In this document: one piece after another, positions 22,401 through 32,370 of the stretch | Layout of the letters: each line of letters starts with the position of its first letter | Position numbering within the stretch: position 1 is the first letter of the stretch | Assembly (NCBI RefSeq): GCF_963678635.1 | Contig: NC_087062.1 | Location: 62,001-126,000 of the forward strand | Source of the DNA: Symsagittifera roscoffensis | Lineage: Eukaryota > Xenacoelomorpha > Acoela > Convolutidae | DNA: 64,000 nt | Direction: 5' to 3' | Made by a program: the position numbers and the translations under genes | Notes under the pieces: model-generated | Databases searched by the model: none | Told to the model about the DNA's origin: nothing | What the model saw: the letters and a program-made list of their open reading frames with translations, nothing else

Positions 22401-22561
22401 ACAATAAATCAAATGATCAAAGATCTAATTACAACTATTATCAAAATAGATCACGAGATAACTCACAAAATAGAAACTCAAACTATAACAATAGACAAAG
22501 AAACTATTCTCAGTCACCTCATAGGAATAATACACGTTATTCCGATTCTCAAAACAAATAA
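19450..22561 (+). pseudogene. gag: gag, element B (capsid, CCHC nucleocapsid, SR/Asn-rich tail)
   Basis: Structural polyprotein of the LTR element, broken by several frame changes. The start at 19450 (MNQNEESQDENSV.PF) is supported by the same start at 37525. A conserved N-terminal block contains SLTDDRGQT.FC.NL.ANLFE. A long Gln/Pro-rich region follows (20290-21102) with three degenerate copies of a STQSYQP..Q.QNP repeat. A capsid-like segment lies at 21074-21480. A zinc knuckle CX2CX4HX4C sits at 21877-21918 (C.YC...GH.IA.C). Then comes a tail of RS, RD, SN and NY repeats at 22148-22561. Gag normally assembles the virus-like particle and the knuckle binds RNA. The tail is unusual for Gag; see findings. 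Confidence 0.75.
22148..22561 (+). other. SR/Asn/Tyr-repeat C-terminal tail of Gag
   Basis: Read in one frame (stop TAA 22559-22561, with a few internal stops), this region is dominated by RSRD-S, NRSR, RNYS and SNYN units, e.g. QNRSRDNSQNRNSNYNN. It directly follows the zinc knuckle region. Composition is SR-domain-like and prion-like at once. In the other gag copy (37525-38715) this portion is deleted, so only one copy is available. Confidence 0.5.
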
Positions 22562-22809
22562 ATAAGCAATACACCAAAACATCACAGACAAATAAATCAA
22601 GTAAAAACAACTGAATAAACAAATTCAGACCCCTTGATATTGATAGTACAGAAAATACTGAATTACAATTAAATCAAATCAATTGCGAATCTACGGACAG
22701 TGAAAGCGATACAGAAAACAAAATTTCAGTCAACATGACAAAAGTTTAAAATGACTATGAAGTTGTTAGATAGGAGCAACCATTTCATTGACATATCTAG
22801 GAAAATCAA

Positions 22810-23250
22810 TTGGAACTTCTTTTAGATTATTACACTAGACCTAGAAGTTATAACATACCAACAGAACAAAAAGTGAATGAATCAACGACGTTAAACGATC
22901 TTGAAAAAGAACAAGTACCATGTTCAAGTATAAATCACATTTACCAAAACGTACCAAAAAAACCACCAGGAGAAAAAATTGAACAACACAATTTCTCTTA
23001 GGATGTCCAAAAAAAAGGAATTTCAACCACCAGACCTTGAAACAGATTTTTTTTAATTGACTCAGGAGCAGAATCAAGTACATTTAACATTCCATCCTGG
23101 ATTGAAATCAAAATTTTCAAGCAAAATTAATACCATCGAAGACAGCCAGTAGACTAGCAACAGCACAAGGCTCAACATTAACAAACTACGGATAAATCCA
23201 ACTTTTCCTTGTTCCCACTAAAACATTGGATCAAAACAAACTTTTAAACA
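22810..23250 (+). pseudogene. Aspartic protease region of pol, element B
   Basis: A retroviral-type aspartic protease core is visible at 23056-23085, reading LIDSGAESSTF; D-S-G is the catalytic triad. It is preceded by an open linker (22810-23001) and followed by more decayed sequence to about 23600. The protease would cleave the Gag and Pol polyproteins in the particle. A frameshift separates the catalytic loop from the linker. The other element lacks this part altogether because of a deletion. Confidence 0.65.
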
Positions 23251-23624
23251 AACCATTCAGACAAACCTTCCACATCACAGATTTAAAACATAATATCATT
23301 GGAGTTCCATTCCTCACAAAAGGTATACCAACTATTAATATATTGGACAGCAAAATTAACATAAAAGATAAATATACAAGAATGCATAACACCGCTCTAA
23401 CATTCTTCCAAAGAATGAACAAACAACCACGATTTTTTTCAAATTTTAACCCCATTTATATTAAAGAAAGAAAACATCTTAAGCCACTCTCAGGATATAA
23501 TTATGAATTTCCGATCAAACGAGTCCATCGATATGACGAAAATCAAAACAGACAACATCTCTACATGTCTGACCTAGAAATTAGACCAATTCATAAAATT
23601 TTTAGAAAACGATTTCATCCTTAA
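23226..23624 (+). pseudogene. Pol segment between protease and reverse transcriptase, element B
   Basis: 132-codon open stretch linking the protease and RT. It contains LKHNIIGVPFL, which resembles the conserved ILG-type strand at the end of retroviral aspartic proteases (hydrophobic-hydrophobic-Gly after an N/D), so it probably includes the protease C-terminal half plus a linker. No other domain is recognised. Confidence 0.45.
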
Positions 23625-23899
23625 AAAACATGAGAAACTCAAATTCCGTCATTATTTCTATACATGTATAAAATACTTCAAAAAAAAAATAACACTACCT
23701 CTAGGACTCCTAGGATATTGTGAAACAATTGCAACAAATTCCCCTACAAAAGAAGTAGCCTTTAGAGTAAATAATATGCTACAGTTTTTAGATATATGTC
23801 ATTCAAGAATTTTGACGAAAATTTATCAATAAATATTATAATAAGCAACGAAAAGAAAATTACAGTCTATTTCATAAGAACACCTAATGAAAATCAACT

Positions 23900-24900
23900 T
23901 TTAAAAAATCAAATTATACAGAAGAACAAAAAAAGTTCCTGACAATGTTCAATTTTCAACACTCTCAGACAACACAGAATGAATTTGAAAAATTAGCCGA
24001 TTTATTATTAAGATACCCAACAGTTTATGCCGCATCTAAATTCGACGTTGGAAAAATAAATGCACTGCTACATCTACCTTTGAAACCTGACGCAGCTTTC
24101 AATAAACAAAGAGCAAGTAAAGTACCAATTCACTTACACGACAAAGTTAATAGTTTACTTGACATTCTAGAGCAATGTGAAATCATATCTCCAGTAAATA
24201 AAAAAGAACATCCAAATGGAAACATCTTTATCAATCCAGTTATTGTTCTAGCCAAGGAGAATCACTAAAAATAGTTCTAGACGCTAGATACCTCATTACA
24301 CTCATTGATGAATCTAAATGTAATTAACCCATAGAACCAATTCAAGTAATTCTAACAACAATAAACGGTCAATACTTCACAACCGCAGATATGAATAGTG
24401 CATATAATTTAATGCCACTGGATTAACAATCACGACGATTAACACAATTTGTTAGTGGAAATCAACAATACGAATCCAATAAATTATTCTATGGCATATC
24501 CATAGTACCAGCGGCTTTCTCAGCAATCATGAGTAAAATTTTTAGACCACTCATACTCAAGAAAAAAGCAGTTACATACTTAGACGATGTCTTTATGCAT
24601 AAAAATGTTCGCAGTTCTATAACAGTACCATCAATTATTAAAGAACGAAAACATGAAAGCAGCTCCAGACAAATCACATTTTTTCTTAACACGCGTAAAA
24701 TTTCTTGGACATATTATAGAGAAAAACACTATAACCCCATTGAAATCACGCATAGATGCAATCCAAAAACTCCAGCCACCCACAAATAAAACAAAAACTC
24801 AAGAATTCCTCGGAATATTGAACTTCTTAAGTAAGTTTGTGTACAAATTGCAATTCTACTTATGACCATTCTATATCATACTCAAACAACAAAATTTTTT
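23900..24900 (+). pseudogene. Reverse transcriptase, element B
   Basis: Ty3/gypsy-type RT domains in order: an N-terminal block (23945-24268) with INPVIVLAK; a palm segment with VLDARYL (about 24275) and ADMNSAYNLMPL (about 24390); a FYGIS..PAAFSAIMSKI block (24490-24540); and the catalytic YLDD at 24577-24588. A thumb/connection with FLGHIIEKN and TKTQEFLGILNFLSKFV follows (about 24700-24845). All three catalytic Asp positions are recognisable. The frame changes at about 24270, 24420, 24600 and 24650, and several stops are present. RT copies element RNA to DNA inside the particle. Confidence 0.85.
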
Positions 24901-24904
24901 AAAC

Positions 24905-25300
24905 AGAGCTCCAAAACACGATTTGAAGAAATCAAAAACTTCTCACAGAACAAATCTCAAACAGTATTCCAGACCCCAATCAACCATTTTATGCAATGCC
25001 TCAAACTTTGGAATTAGTAGAGCATTACTACAATCTCACAATGGAACGAATAAAAAGAATCTCATATCAGGAAATTCTCGCCTATTCACACAAGCTGAAT
25101 TAAGACTCTCAACTCTTAAGAGAGAATGCACAGCTAAAAAATATACTCTGACAGAGTATGAATTTTTTTTATAAATGAATAAAAACACGCAACAGTTTTA
25201 TTTACAGATCATAAATTAATTATATTTCTTTTTGCACAAAAAACAAATTCAAACCATAGAGTTTACAGATTTCAATTAATTTAATGAAATTTCCAAACTT
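24905..25300 (+). pseudogene. RNase H, element B
   Basis: Ty3/gypsy RNase H follows the RT connection. The LCNASNFGISRALLQ segment (about 24990-25035) is the first catalytic strand, with the usual catalytic Asp replaced by Asn. Further conserved parts are SRLFTQAELRLSTL.RECTA and LTEYEF (about 25080-25165), then FTDHKLI (about 25203-25223). RNase H removes the RNA template. The missing Asp plus a stop after TEYEFFL fit a dead copy; the sister copy has Glu at the same position. Confidence 0.75.
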
Positions 25301-25309
25301 ACTCATAGT

Positions 25310-26688
25310 ATGGACAGCAGGAAAAACCTTGCACTACCTGATACTCTAAGTCGAAACACATCACCTGAACTACCAACACGAAAAACTACAGTTACAATAC
25401 CACAAAACATAAAATTGGAATATAATTATGCAGTAAAAACTGACATACATCAATCACAAATAAACAATCTACAACATTTTCCACTATATTTAGATTGTCA
25501 GAACAACCACTATGCAGTTGATTTACTCGGTACATCCACGTTTGAACCAATTCCATATTCACATTGGATCAAAAAAAATACTCAAGGAAAACAAACTGAA
25601 CAAGAACCACATAAAAAGGACCCATTTCCTTCAATAGAAAAAGAAAATCTCACTGTATAACTAATTTATCAGGATCATTACCAAACTATTCAAAATACAC
25701 AATAAACCAAGTTTTCAATCTTCATGATTCACCTGACACAGAACCCCTATCAAAGATAGAAGTAGAAAAAAAATTCTACCACCAACAGTAAAAAATTACA
25801 CTAGAATTATTACAAAAAAACAAAAATCTTGACCCAGTCAAAAGACAACTAAAATCATGGCACAAATAAAAAACTAAAACAATCAAAGCTGATCCACAAT
25901 CTTAGGAAATAAAACACTCCTTCGATATTTCAGAAAATTAAATAATACTACTATAAACGAAAACACAGATATTTCAGAATATCAAACACCTGATTTTAAA
26001 GTACCTTGTCTACCTTTAAGTATGATGTTAGAAGCATTCAATACTTCACATACTCTAAATTTTAAAGGACACCAAGGATCAGAACAGACATACTCTAATT
26101 TCATCCAAAATTTTTCTTTCCCAAATGCACCAATTTGGGTTAAAGTATTATGCAACGATTGTATAATACGTCAATTAAATAAGCCCTACCTGATATAAAA
26201 GCAAATTGCAGAACAACAAGAATTTAAAGGACAAAGTCTATATTTCATTCATAGAATTTCATTTGACACAAAAGGACAAATTTCACCATTCTCAGAAGGA
26301 AACTCACTTTAATGGTCAATGTTGATGCATATACGCACTACGTAGCACTCAATCCAATACCCCATTGTAATGCTTATTATGAATTTACAAAAAACTCTAC
26401 GAACATTGGATAGCAAAATTCGGATTACCCGAAATACTTGTCACAGGCAATGGCACTGAATTTACTAATAACGAAATTATCACGTTATGTCACTTATATA
26501 TTAATAAACATAAACCACGTACATCTCATGCACCTTGGACAAATGGATTAGTCGAAGGTATGAACCGCTCATTACAAGAATACCTTAGACGTATCATTAA
26601 TGGAAATAATACACGTTACACCGAATGGTCAACAGATGTAAAATTACTCCCCTTATCCTATAATTCACAAACTACAACAACTCTAGGA
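25310..26688 (+). pseudogene. Integrase, element B (truncated by assembly gap)
   Basis: An RT-RH to IN linker is at 25310-25660. The HHCC zinc-binding region lies at about 26040-26170 (SHTLNFKGHQGSEQTY, then CNDCI). The catalytic core has the first Asp in SFDTKG (about 26258-26275), the second region as VTGNGTEF (about 26440-26462; normally TDNG, so Asp has become Gly here), and the Glu in GLVEGMNRSL (about 26547-26576). It ends at the N-run inside NSQTTTTLG. Integrase inserts the cDNA into the host genome. The mutated second Asp and frame changes mean it is inactive. Confidence 0.8.
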
Positions 26689-26888
26689 NNNNNNNNNNNN
26701 NNNNNNNNNNNNNNNNNNNNNNNNNNNNNNNNNNNNNNNNNNNNNNNNNNNNNNNNNNNNNNNNNNNNNNNNNNNNNNNNNNNNNNNNNNNNNNNNNNNN
26801 NNNNNNNNNNNNNNNNNNNNNNNNNNNNNNNNNNNNNNNNNNNNNNNNNNNNNNNNNNNNNNNNNNNNNNNNNNNNNNNNNNNNNNNN
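26689..26888. other. Assembly gap (200 N)
   Basis: An exact run of 200 N, typical of a scaffold join of unknown true size. Plus-strand retroelement integrase lies on the left and minus-strand Polinton integrase on the right. The two sequences may not be adjacent in the genome at all. Confidence 1.
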
Positions 26889-27830
26889 CCTTCTTTTGGT
26901 TCTCTATCAGCGTCGATAAGATTAAAAGTCGGTGGGTTCCTTTTTGGTCTGTCAAATATTTCAAAAACTTCGTCAGTGAAGGATTGTTTATAACCTTTTC
27001 GAAAAGGGATGTCAATTTTTGCTATTCTCACAAAATTGCCAACGTAGAGCTTTGGTCGGCGAACTAGTTTCAATGATCGTTCCGCTTTTAATGAAATTAG
27101 ACGTGGAACATCCTTTTTGTCACTTTTTTGTGGCTAACTTGATGACGCGGTTTGTTCTCGAACTTTTTGTGTTGACAAAGTCTTGAAGCTTATCGATGTA
27201 AGAGTAAGTCCATGTGTCCTCCAAATACTTATAAATCAAACTTTTTGATGATCGAATGTTTTTCTCGGCGAAAGCGAACTTCTTTTCTCTCTCTGTTTTG
27301 TATGTTTTGATACCCTTTTTCTCAGAAAAATTTTGAATGACCCCTTGAACTCGGTGACTTTATCTACCCAGACTTTTTTCGGTTTCTCTGCTTTTATCAT
27401 TTGGTTGAACGCTTCTGCAGGTGTTATGGCATACTTTGATTTCAGTGGCTGCACGCGAAGATAACGGGACATGCAATCTACTGCAACTAAAACAGATTTG
27501 ATATCTTTGTTGTATTTTGCTAGTTTATCATTATATGCCAAATCGATTGACCATATTTCGTTTATGTCATTAACTATCACTTTAAGACGAGGTATTTTGC
27601 GGCGAACTGTTCGGTATTTTGTATAAGCTGGTTCTGTACGTAAAAAATGGTTAACGTTTCGTCCTGGTATGACCGTTGTAGTCTTCAAAGTTTTAACACT
27701 GCCGAAGAATGCTGGTCTTTTATCTGTGTAACTATTTTTCAAAATTTTTTCCTCAGTTAGTGTAGGTTTCCCATTTTTCACTTTTCGTCTCCGTCTTGTC
27801 TGAAATTGAAGAAATTGAATCGTTGTAGGG
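26889..27830 (-). pseudogene. Polinton/Maverick integrase (3' end lost in gap)
   Basis: Retroviral-type integrase used by Polintons for insertion. Seen in order on the minus strand: an N-terminal region with PAFFGSVKTL and FLRTEPAYTKYRTVRRK (about 27720-27590), then the core with the first catalytic Asp in WSIDLAYNDKLAKYN (about 27545) and second Asp in VWVDKVTEF (about 27360; the family normally has DKGTEF). The third acidic residue lies in the next stretch, where the frame shifts (about 27250-27310). The C-terminal SH3-like module is at 27073-26889 (VGNFVRIAKIDIPFRKGY..SFTDEVFEI). At least two frame changes break the gene. The frame extending upstream to 28081 overlaps the neighbouring gene and is probably not real N-terminus. 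It overlaps or abuts the end of that gene at 27753. Confidence 0.8.
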
Positions 27831-28656
27831 CGTACCGTACGATTCAGTGTCGTCTTCGTCTTTCTCTCTTTCTTTGACTCTTTCCGTGGTGGCTTTCTTT
27901 CTTGTTGTGAGTCGTTTGGTTTGTTTTGAACTTGATGATGGCTTACTACTGTCGGGGGTTTTTGTTTTGCCCGAGGTTGACGGAGATTTGGTAGGACTTT
28001 TGGTTCTTCGTTGAGCCTGTTCTTTAATCTTTGAATGAACCGCGTGTTTGGCATACTTGTTAATACCAGAATCCTCGGCAAGTTCGAGAGCGGATAAAAT
28101 CATTATGTAAGCAGGGTTGTGTAGTATTTTAGTTTGATGTTGTATATCGGACAAAAACGATGCTGCTTTGCGACCGGTTGGTGAATTGTCAACATAAATT
28201 GTTCCATCCATGGCGTTTATTGAGACTCGAGTTGAGCTTTTGATAACCTCCAGGATATTTTTAGCTCTCGTGAATTTTTTATCCTCCATTATTTGCAATT
28301 GTAATAGAAAGCGTTCATAGTTTATTTTATTATCCTTTCGCTCCTTCTCATCCACAATCCGCTTTTCCTCTTCCTCCTCAATTTCCAGATATTGATTAGT
28401 CTGATCTTCTGTAAGAAGTCCTGTTGATTGTTCCCCAGGGTCAACAAGAGGCGTTGAGGGAGGTGTTGGTGGAAGGGGTAGTGGAAGAGTTTAGGTCGAT
28501 ACTGAGTTTTGCTTCGGGGGTATTAGAGGTCTCATGCGGTTCAAGTAAGATAACTGCGGCTTTTTGTGTTTAATTGAACTGTTAACGGACTGATGCATGC
28601 GGCTGCTCACGGATATACGTATGTTTTGGAATTAAAACAAACTCTTCTGCTGCCAT
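27753..28656 (-). pseudogene. Conserved Polinton protein of unknown function (PK-x-Y / DGTIYV type)
   Basis: The start at 28656 gives MAAEEFVLIPKHTY, like the conserved N-terminus of a Polinton-wide hypothetical protein. The readable remainder (28355-27753) has a helical domain with FTRAKNILEVIKSS and DGTIYVDNSPTGRKAASFLSDI, then a Lys/Ser/Thr-rich tail of about 90 residues (TKSPTKSPSTSGKTK). A stop at about 28485 and frame changes around 28490-28600 separate the two halves. It starts four bases after the stop of the preceding small gene. The family is known to me only as a recurrent Polinton ORF without assigned biochemical role. Confidence 0.65.
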
Positions 28657-28659
28657 ATT

Positions 28660-28968
28660 TTATGCTGATGGTAAGTATCTGTAGCAGAAGTAAAGTATCA
28701 GTCTGATCAAGTTGAAACCTTGTTTCGTTAGAAAAACTGCTCGTTTTCGTTCAAGTTTCGTTTTTCGGCTGATTGAAAGTTTGTAAGCCATTTCGAAATT
28801 TTCAATGTTTGAAATATTAACAGATACATTGCCATTGACTACATTGAGCAAACATTCAGATATAACTGAAATAACTTGAGGATTTGTTGTTTTTCTAATG
28901 GAGCTTCGGAGCTGGCTGGGATTCAATTGTACCATGTGCTGCAGAATAGATAATTTTTTCGCGTTCAT
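28660..28968 (-). CDS. Small adenovirus-like / Polinton basic protein
   Basis: 102 residues, intact. The pattern is QHMVQLNPSQLRSSIRK..., then VISVISECLLNVVNGNVSV, then a Lys/Arg-rich helix (SISRKTKLERKRAVFL) and a hydrophobic end (GFNLIRLILYF). This succession (E-C-x-NV-x-GN core, basic helix, hydrophobic C-terminus) is typical of a small protein widespread in Polintons and related invertebrate elements, possibly a minor virion component. It overlaps the end of the ATPase gene by about 74 bases in another frame, so the true start may be an internal Met. It is followed within four bases by the next gene. Confidence 0.65.
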   Translation of the reverse strand: MNAKKLSILQHMVQLNPSQLRSSIRKTTNPQVISVISECLLNVVNGNVSVNISNIENFEMAYKLSISRKTKLERKRAVFLTKQGFNLIRLILYFCYRYLPSA

Positions 28969-29545
28969 TTGTGAGAGGTGTAACCTCTGCCTGGTTTATT
29001 GGCAAGTAAAAAATTGAGGGACCAGGTGGTGTAATGTTTAAGCAATATCTCAAACAATCGGATGTACGCAGATCCAAGTCGATTAAAAGATGACCGTATG
29101 TGTCTTTTGTAGCGAGCTGGTAACAGTTTCTCAAAAATTTAGTGTTGTTCAATTGTCTTCCAAGATGATCAAGGTGCTGAATATCACGAGGTGATTTGAA
29201 CAAAATGATGTGTGATTTGTTTAAATCAATTGTTCGAGACCATCTGCTTTGTTGGAACAAATTATGTTTAACATATATTACTTCTAGTCCTCGGTGTCTT
29301 CCTGCTGTTGCAAGTTTGACAAAGTCTTTATCGTTATAGATTTCTTCGCATGAATCATCAAAAACTAGAAGAATGTTTTCAAGGTTTCGCAAACTGTCAA
29401 AGCATTGAATTTTATGAAAGTTAGATCAATGCTGTGGGTATTGGACTTTTCACTATAAAGAGGATATCAGCTCTGTTTTTCCAGAACCCGAGGGGCCCAC
29501 GATGGCCAAAAAATGTCTCGTAGATGTATCAATAACTTTTTTCAT
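28895..29545 (-). pseudogene. Polinton genome-packaging-type ATPase (A32/FtsK-like)
   Basis: Start at 29545 (MKKVIDTSTRHFLAIVG), followed at once by a perfect Walker A, GPSGSGKT (29470-29500). Walker B is ILLVFDDS at about 29360-29340, followed by ATAGRHRGLEVIYVKHNLF and THIILFKSPRD-type sequence (here SHIILFKSPRD), which is a signature of this family. The length of about 217 codons suits the family. A stop and frame change at about 29440-29460, between Walker A and B, breaks it. The enzyme would drive DNA packaging into the capsid. Its start codon overlaps the stop of the upstream membrane-protein gene (ATGA overlap), indicating a compact polycistronic-like arrangement. Confidence 0.8.
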
Positions 29546-30105
29546 ATTCTTGGATTTGGTAATACATTACCAACTAAACAGGATAAAATTGAGAACCAAA
29601 CTGAGATTTCTTCACAAGATAACTGCGTTAATGAAAGTTTAAAGATACAAAAAGCCAATAAAATCAGAATTAACACCGTTTGTGACATGAAAACTACTTC
29701 AGACCGTGGTACAGTCACATTATTGCAAAATTTGCATAATTTTTTCTCCGTATGATTCTCGTCATACACAAAATCGGTGACTTTAGTTCCATCAGTCTCG
29801 TCAACTACTGTGTCATTCATTTCAATGTCCATACGGCTTTCTCTCACTCTCGAACTTGCAGAATGGAAAATATATAAACATATATAATAAAAAAAATAAT
29901 GAAGCACCTGAACAGTAATAAATTTTGTATCGTGTATAACCTGTATAGACAATCGGTTTATTATCATCATCAAAATCATAGTGCATTCTCAAAACATAAT
30001 TGGCTGGGACATGATCAGTTTTGGCATGATACACAATTTTCTTCATAGAATCTTCTCTTAATTTTTTTGAATCTCATTGGGTAGTCCACTGCTGGTTAGA
30101 TCCAT
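29542..30105 (-). pseudogene. Membrane protein of the Polinton cluster
   Basis: Starts at 30105 (MDLTSSGLPNEIQ), with a one-base frame change near 30060 before the open MKKIVYHAKTDHVPANY segment. The second half (29840-29542) has an acidic stretch (DIEMNDTVVDETDG), a CKFCN pair, and two hydrophobic segments (VFMSQTVLILILLAFCIF and WFSILSCLVGNVL). Between the halves an intron of 53-65 nt with donor CAG|GTGCTT (29907) is possible; the acceptor that keeps the frame is weak. The stop overlaps the ATPase start by four bases. It could be a virion membrane protein; the family is not recognised. Confidence 0.5.
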
Positions 30106-30237
30106 TTAAACTCCTGGTTGACGTTTGGGCACTAGGACTAGCTTGGGAAGACAAAGACCGCGCTTTCTGGGTAACATTACTGATGTATTTGAATCGTTGA
30201 AAGTAGATGAATTGGTCAATCACGGGGAAGAACCTCC

Positions 30238-31906
30238 TCAAAGTGCACAACTCTTCTTCAGAAAGTGTAACTTGTTCTTTTCGTTAAAATACTTGGCCTC
30301 TACAATCAATGCATTCAATCCTGGTCAATGAAATCTTTATGTTACTTACTGGTGTCATCCAAGCACAAAGAACTGAATTTGGAGATATGTATGTCTCCAC
30401 TTTCCCCTGACGCTCGTTCCCGACACTCATTTTTCAACCAATCATAAAACGCTTCCGACTTTTTTAATGCACAATGATTTTTAGAGTTATGGTGCGGTAG
30501 GTGTTTGTTACAACTCACAAAATTCTTGAAATATAATTGCTCGACTCGTGGACAGCCAAAATTGTCAAAATTCAGAATTTTGTGGTCTAAGTATTTGGAT
30601 AAAAAATCAGCTTTTTCTTTTCCTATGGCGTAGAATATAGCATTGGGGTTTCTTAATACAAAACTTTGAATGATTTGGTTCAAGTTCAGGTATAAATAAT
30701 CACCGCTATCCCAATGAAGTCCGTGCAAATAATTTGTCAGCCAGTTGTAGGCTTTTTGTTCAGATTTTGGAAGGAATTGAAATTAACTGGAGGTAGAAAA
30801 GTTAGGGAATCACTGTAGTCGGAAGTGGTTATAGTTAATTCTTTTACTATAAATGTGTTATTCTGGTGTCGAAATCCCTCAAAATCCAACACAACTGATC
30901 TTTCTTTCAGCATTCCAATAAATGGTAGAGTTTTGGTTTCTTCAGTTGGATATACAAACAAAACGTAATTCCACTCAAGTGATCAATCAGACTACTGTTG
31001 CATTTCCATGGTAAAACATAGCAGTATGTGGGACCAGTGTAATAAACTTTGCGGACAAAACCGGCGGCATCGTGTAAAAAAGCATGCATTCTTAAAATTT
31101 TCGAATCATTAAAATATTTATCCAAAGAAGAATTGTCTATACCGATCAGACCCCCATAGTGTCTCAACTTGATAGCAACATCGTAATTTATATCATTAGT
31201 AGTTGAGAAAAAGAACAGTGAACATGCAGCTAAGAAAAAATTTCGGCGGTTGGTGTTTTCCGGATAGGCTTTTTCAAAGTAATAAAAATTTCTTGAATAA
31301 TTTCCAAGTCTTTTGAAGTAACTCTACGTTTCCAACTTCATTTTTTATTTTTTCCAGCACTTCTCCGACCTGCTGAATTTCAAGCCAGTGGAAATGAAAG
31401 TTACCTTCTAGATATCACTTACTCACTCCTATATCTCTTTGATATATGTTTAAGTAAATCACTTGTAGTTTTCGGTATTTCGAAAGTTTTTTGAAACAAA
31501 GTCGAATTTTTCTTTCCAATCCTTTCCCAATCAGAATTGACTCAAAATCATACGAGTAATCAAAAACATTTTCATAAGTAACAATCGATAGATCGGTCGC
31601 TTTTCCATATTTCTGTTTCGCAAAAATGCACCAGGTTATTTGCAATAGCTCGCTCAAATAAAATTGTTCTTTACAACTTTGCTCGTATTCCTTGAATGTA
31701 TGATTTGTCACTTCTTTCCACCAAGAAATAAACACTAAATGACGATTGTGAATGTGCATATTTTTTGACCAAGAACCAGTTGAAAAAACAGAGAATTTTA
31801 ATCGTTCACTATCAATATTTTCAGTATGCCAATTTCCTAATAAACTCATTTTGCTGAGTTTGTTTTTCATCAACATGTCTTTAATTTCTATAGAAGACAT
31901 TTTCAC
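30238..31906 (-). pseudogene. DEDD-exonuclease-like protein, broken, with introns
   Basis: Long gene read on the minus strand in pieces: exon at 31906-31424, then 31370-31165, 31167-30960, 30961-30740, 30728-30350. The VVLDFEGFRH block (about 30890) has the D-x-E of exonuclease motif I, and an HCALKKSEAFYDWL block (about 30470) resembles motif III of DEDDh nucleases, but with Lys where Asp is usual. Between them is LHGLHWDSGDYLY. Good nematode splice sites are visible: donor GGA|GTGAGTAAGT near 31423 with acceptor AAATTCAG (54 nt, keeps the frame), and donor ACCA|GTAAGTAA near 30350 with more than one frame-keeping acceptor. Three or more single-base frame changes (near 31320, 30980, 30740) show decay. 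Such proteins are common in invertebrate mobile elements. Role and element membership are inferred. Confidence 0.5.
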
Positions 31907-32020
31907 AACAAATGTTTGACTGTTTATAATCGTTATAATTGGATTTTAATGGGACTTTATTAATGAACTGTAGTTTAAAGGATTTCTAACTAATGATTTC
32001 AACCTATTTTCATGTGTTTA

Positions 32021-32370
32021 GATGGATATTCCCCTTTGTGGTCTCCACGAATCACCCATTGATTTGCCTTATGTGGGACCTGGAACTCACGAAAGCAAAA
32101 ATATTTTGGTGTGACCGTAGAGTTTACCCCGGCCACCACTGCAGCGAATTTTAAGCTGCATTACATTGAGGTTGCATTTGAGAAAAAGGAGGGCATATTT
32201 GAATATGTGTGTGTTGATGTGGGGAGCATGGAGAATTTCTGGGTGTGCGAGCCTCTGGGTGCGGGATCCAAGAGTACTAAGTGGCGCTTCAATTTTCAAA
32301 TGGAGCGTCTAGTTAGTATTCTTCATGTCCCTTGGTCGGATCCCGAAGACGACATGCGGATGTGGCCGTA
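32021..32370 (+). pseudogene. Divergent small gene next to the Polinton cluster
   Basis: Starts at 32021 (MDIPLCGLHESPIDLPYVGPGTHE) and, after a one-base shift at the TGA near 32111, continues as 86 open codons with good coding character (TVEFTPATTAANFKLHYIEV, MENFWVCEPLGAG). GC content is clearly higher than around it. The start lies 114 bp from the divergent gene at 31906, so the interval 31907-32020 would hold both promoters. No family recognised. Confidence 0.45.

Larger units (their letters stand above)
17451..26688 (+). mobile_element. Ty3/gypsy-type LTR element B, 5' half (truncated by assembly gap)
   Basis: From LTR-B through gag, protease, reverse transcriptase, RNase H and integrase, ending inside the integrase at an N-run. 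Domain order PR-RT-RH-IN is that of Ty3/gypsy elements. It is the least deleted gag-pol in the window, although every domain contains stops or frameshifts. It is clearly the same family as the element at 35391-50738 (aligned LTR, leader, gag and pol). Whether it once continued into a post-pol module like 1-15607 cannot be seen. Confidence 0.9.
26889..32370 (-). mobile_element. Decayed Polinton/Maverick-like element fragment
   Basis: Minus-strand cluster containing a retroviral-type integrase with C-terminal SH3-like domain, a conserved Polinton protein, an adenovirus-like small protein and an FtsK/A32-type ATPase. This combination is diagnostic of Polintons/Mavericks. Upstream genes (two-segment membrane protein, nuclease-like gene, divergent gene) are tentatively assigned to the same element because they are tightly spaced. 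Not seen: DNA polymerase B, major capsid protein, protease, terminal inverted repeats. The left end is lost in the gap. Confidence 0.75.

Noticed and set aside
27830-28081. N-terminal extension of the Polinton integrase frame
   Set aside because: Basic low-complexity sequence that is the shifted reading of the Lys/Ser-rich tail of the neighbouring gene.
30125-30331. Plus-strand frame MGTRTSLGRQRPRF
   Set aside because: Antisense to the 3' end of the nuclease-like gene, where minus-strand frames read better and fit the splice donor.
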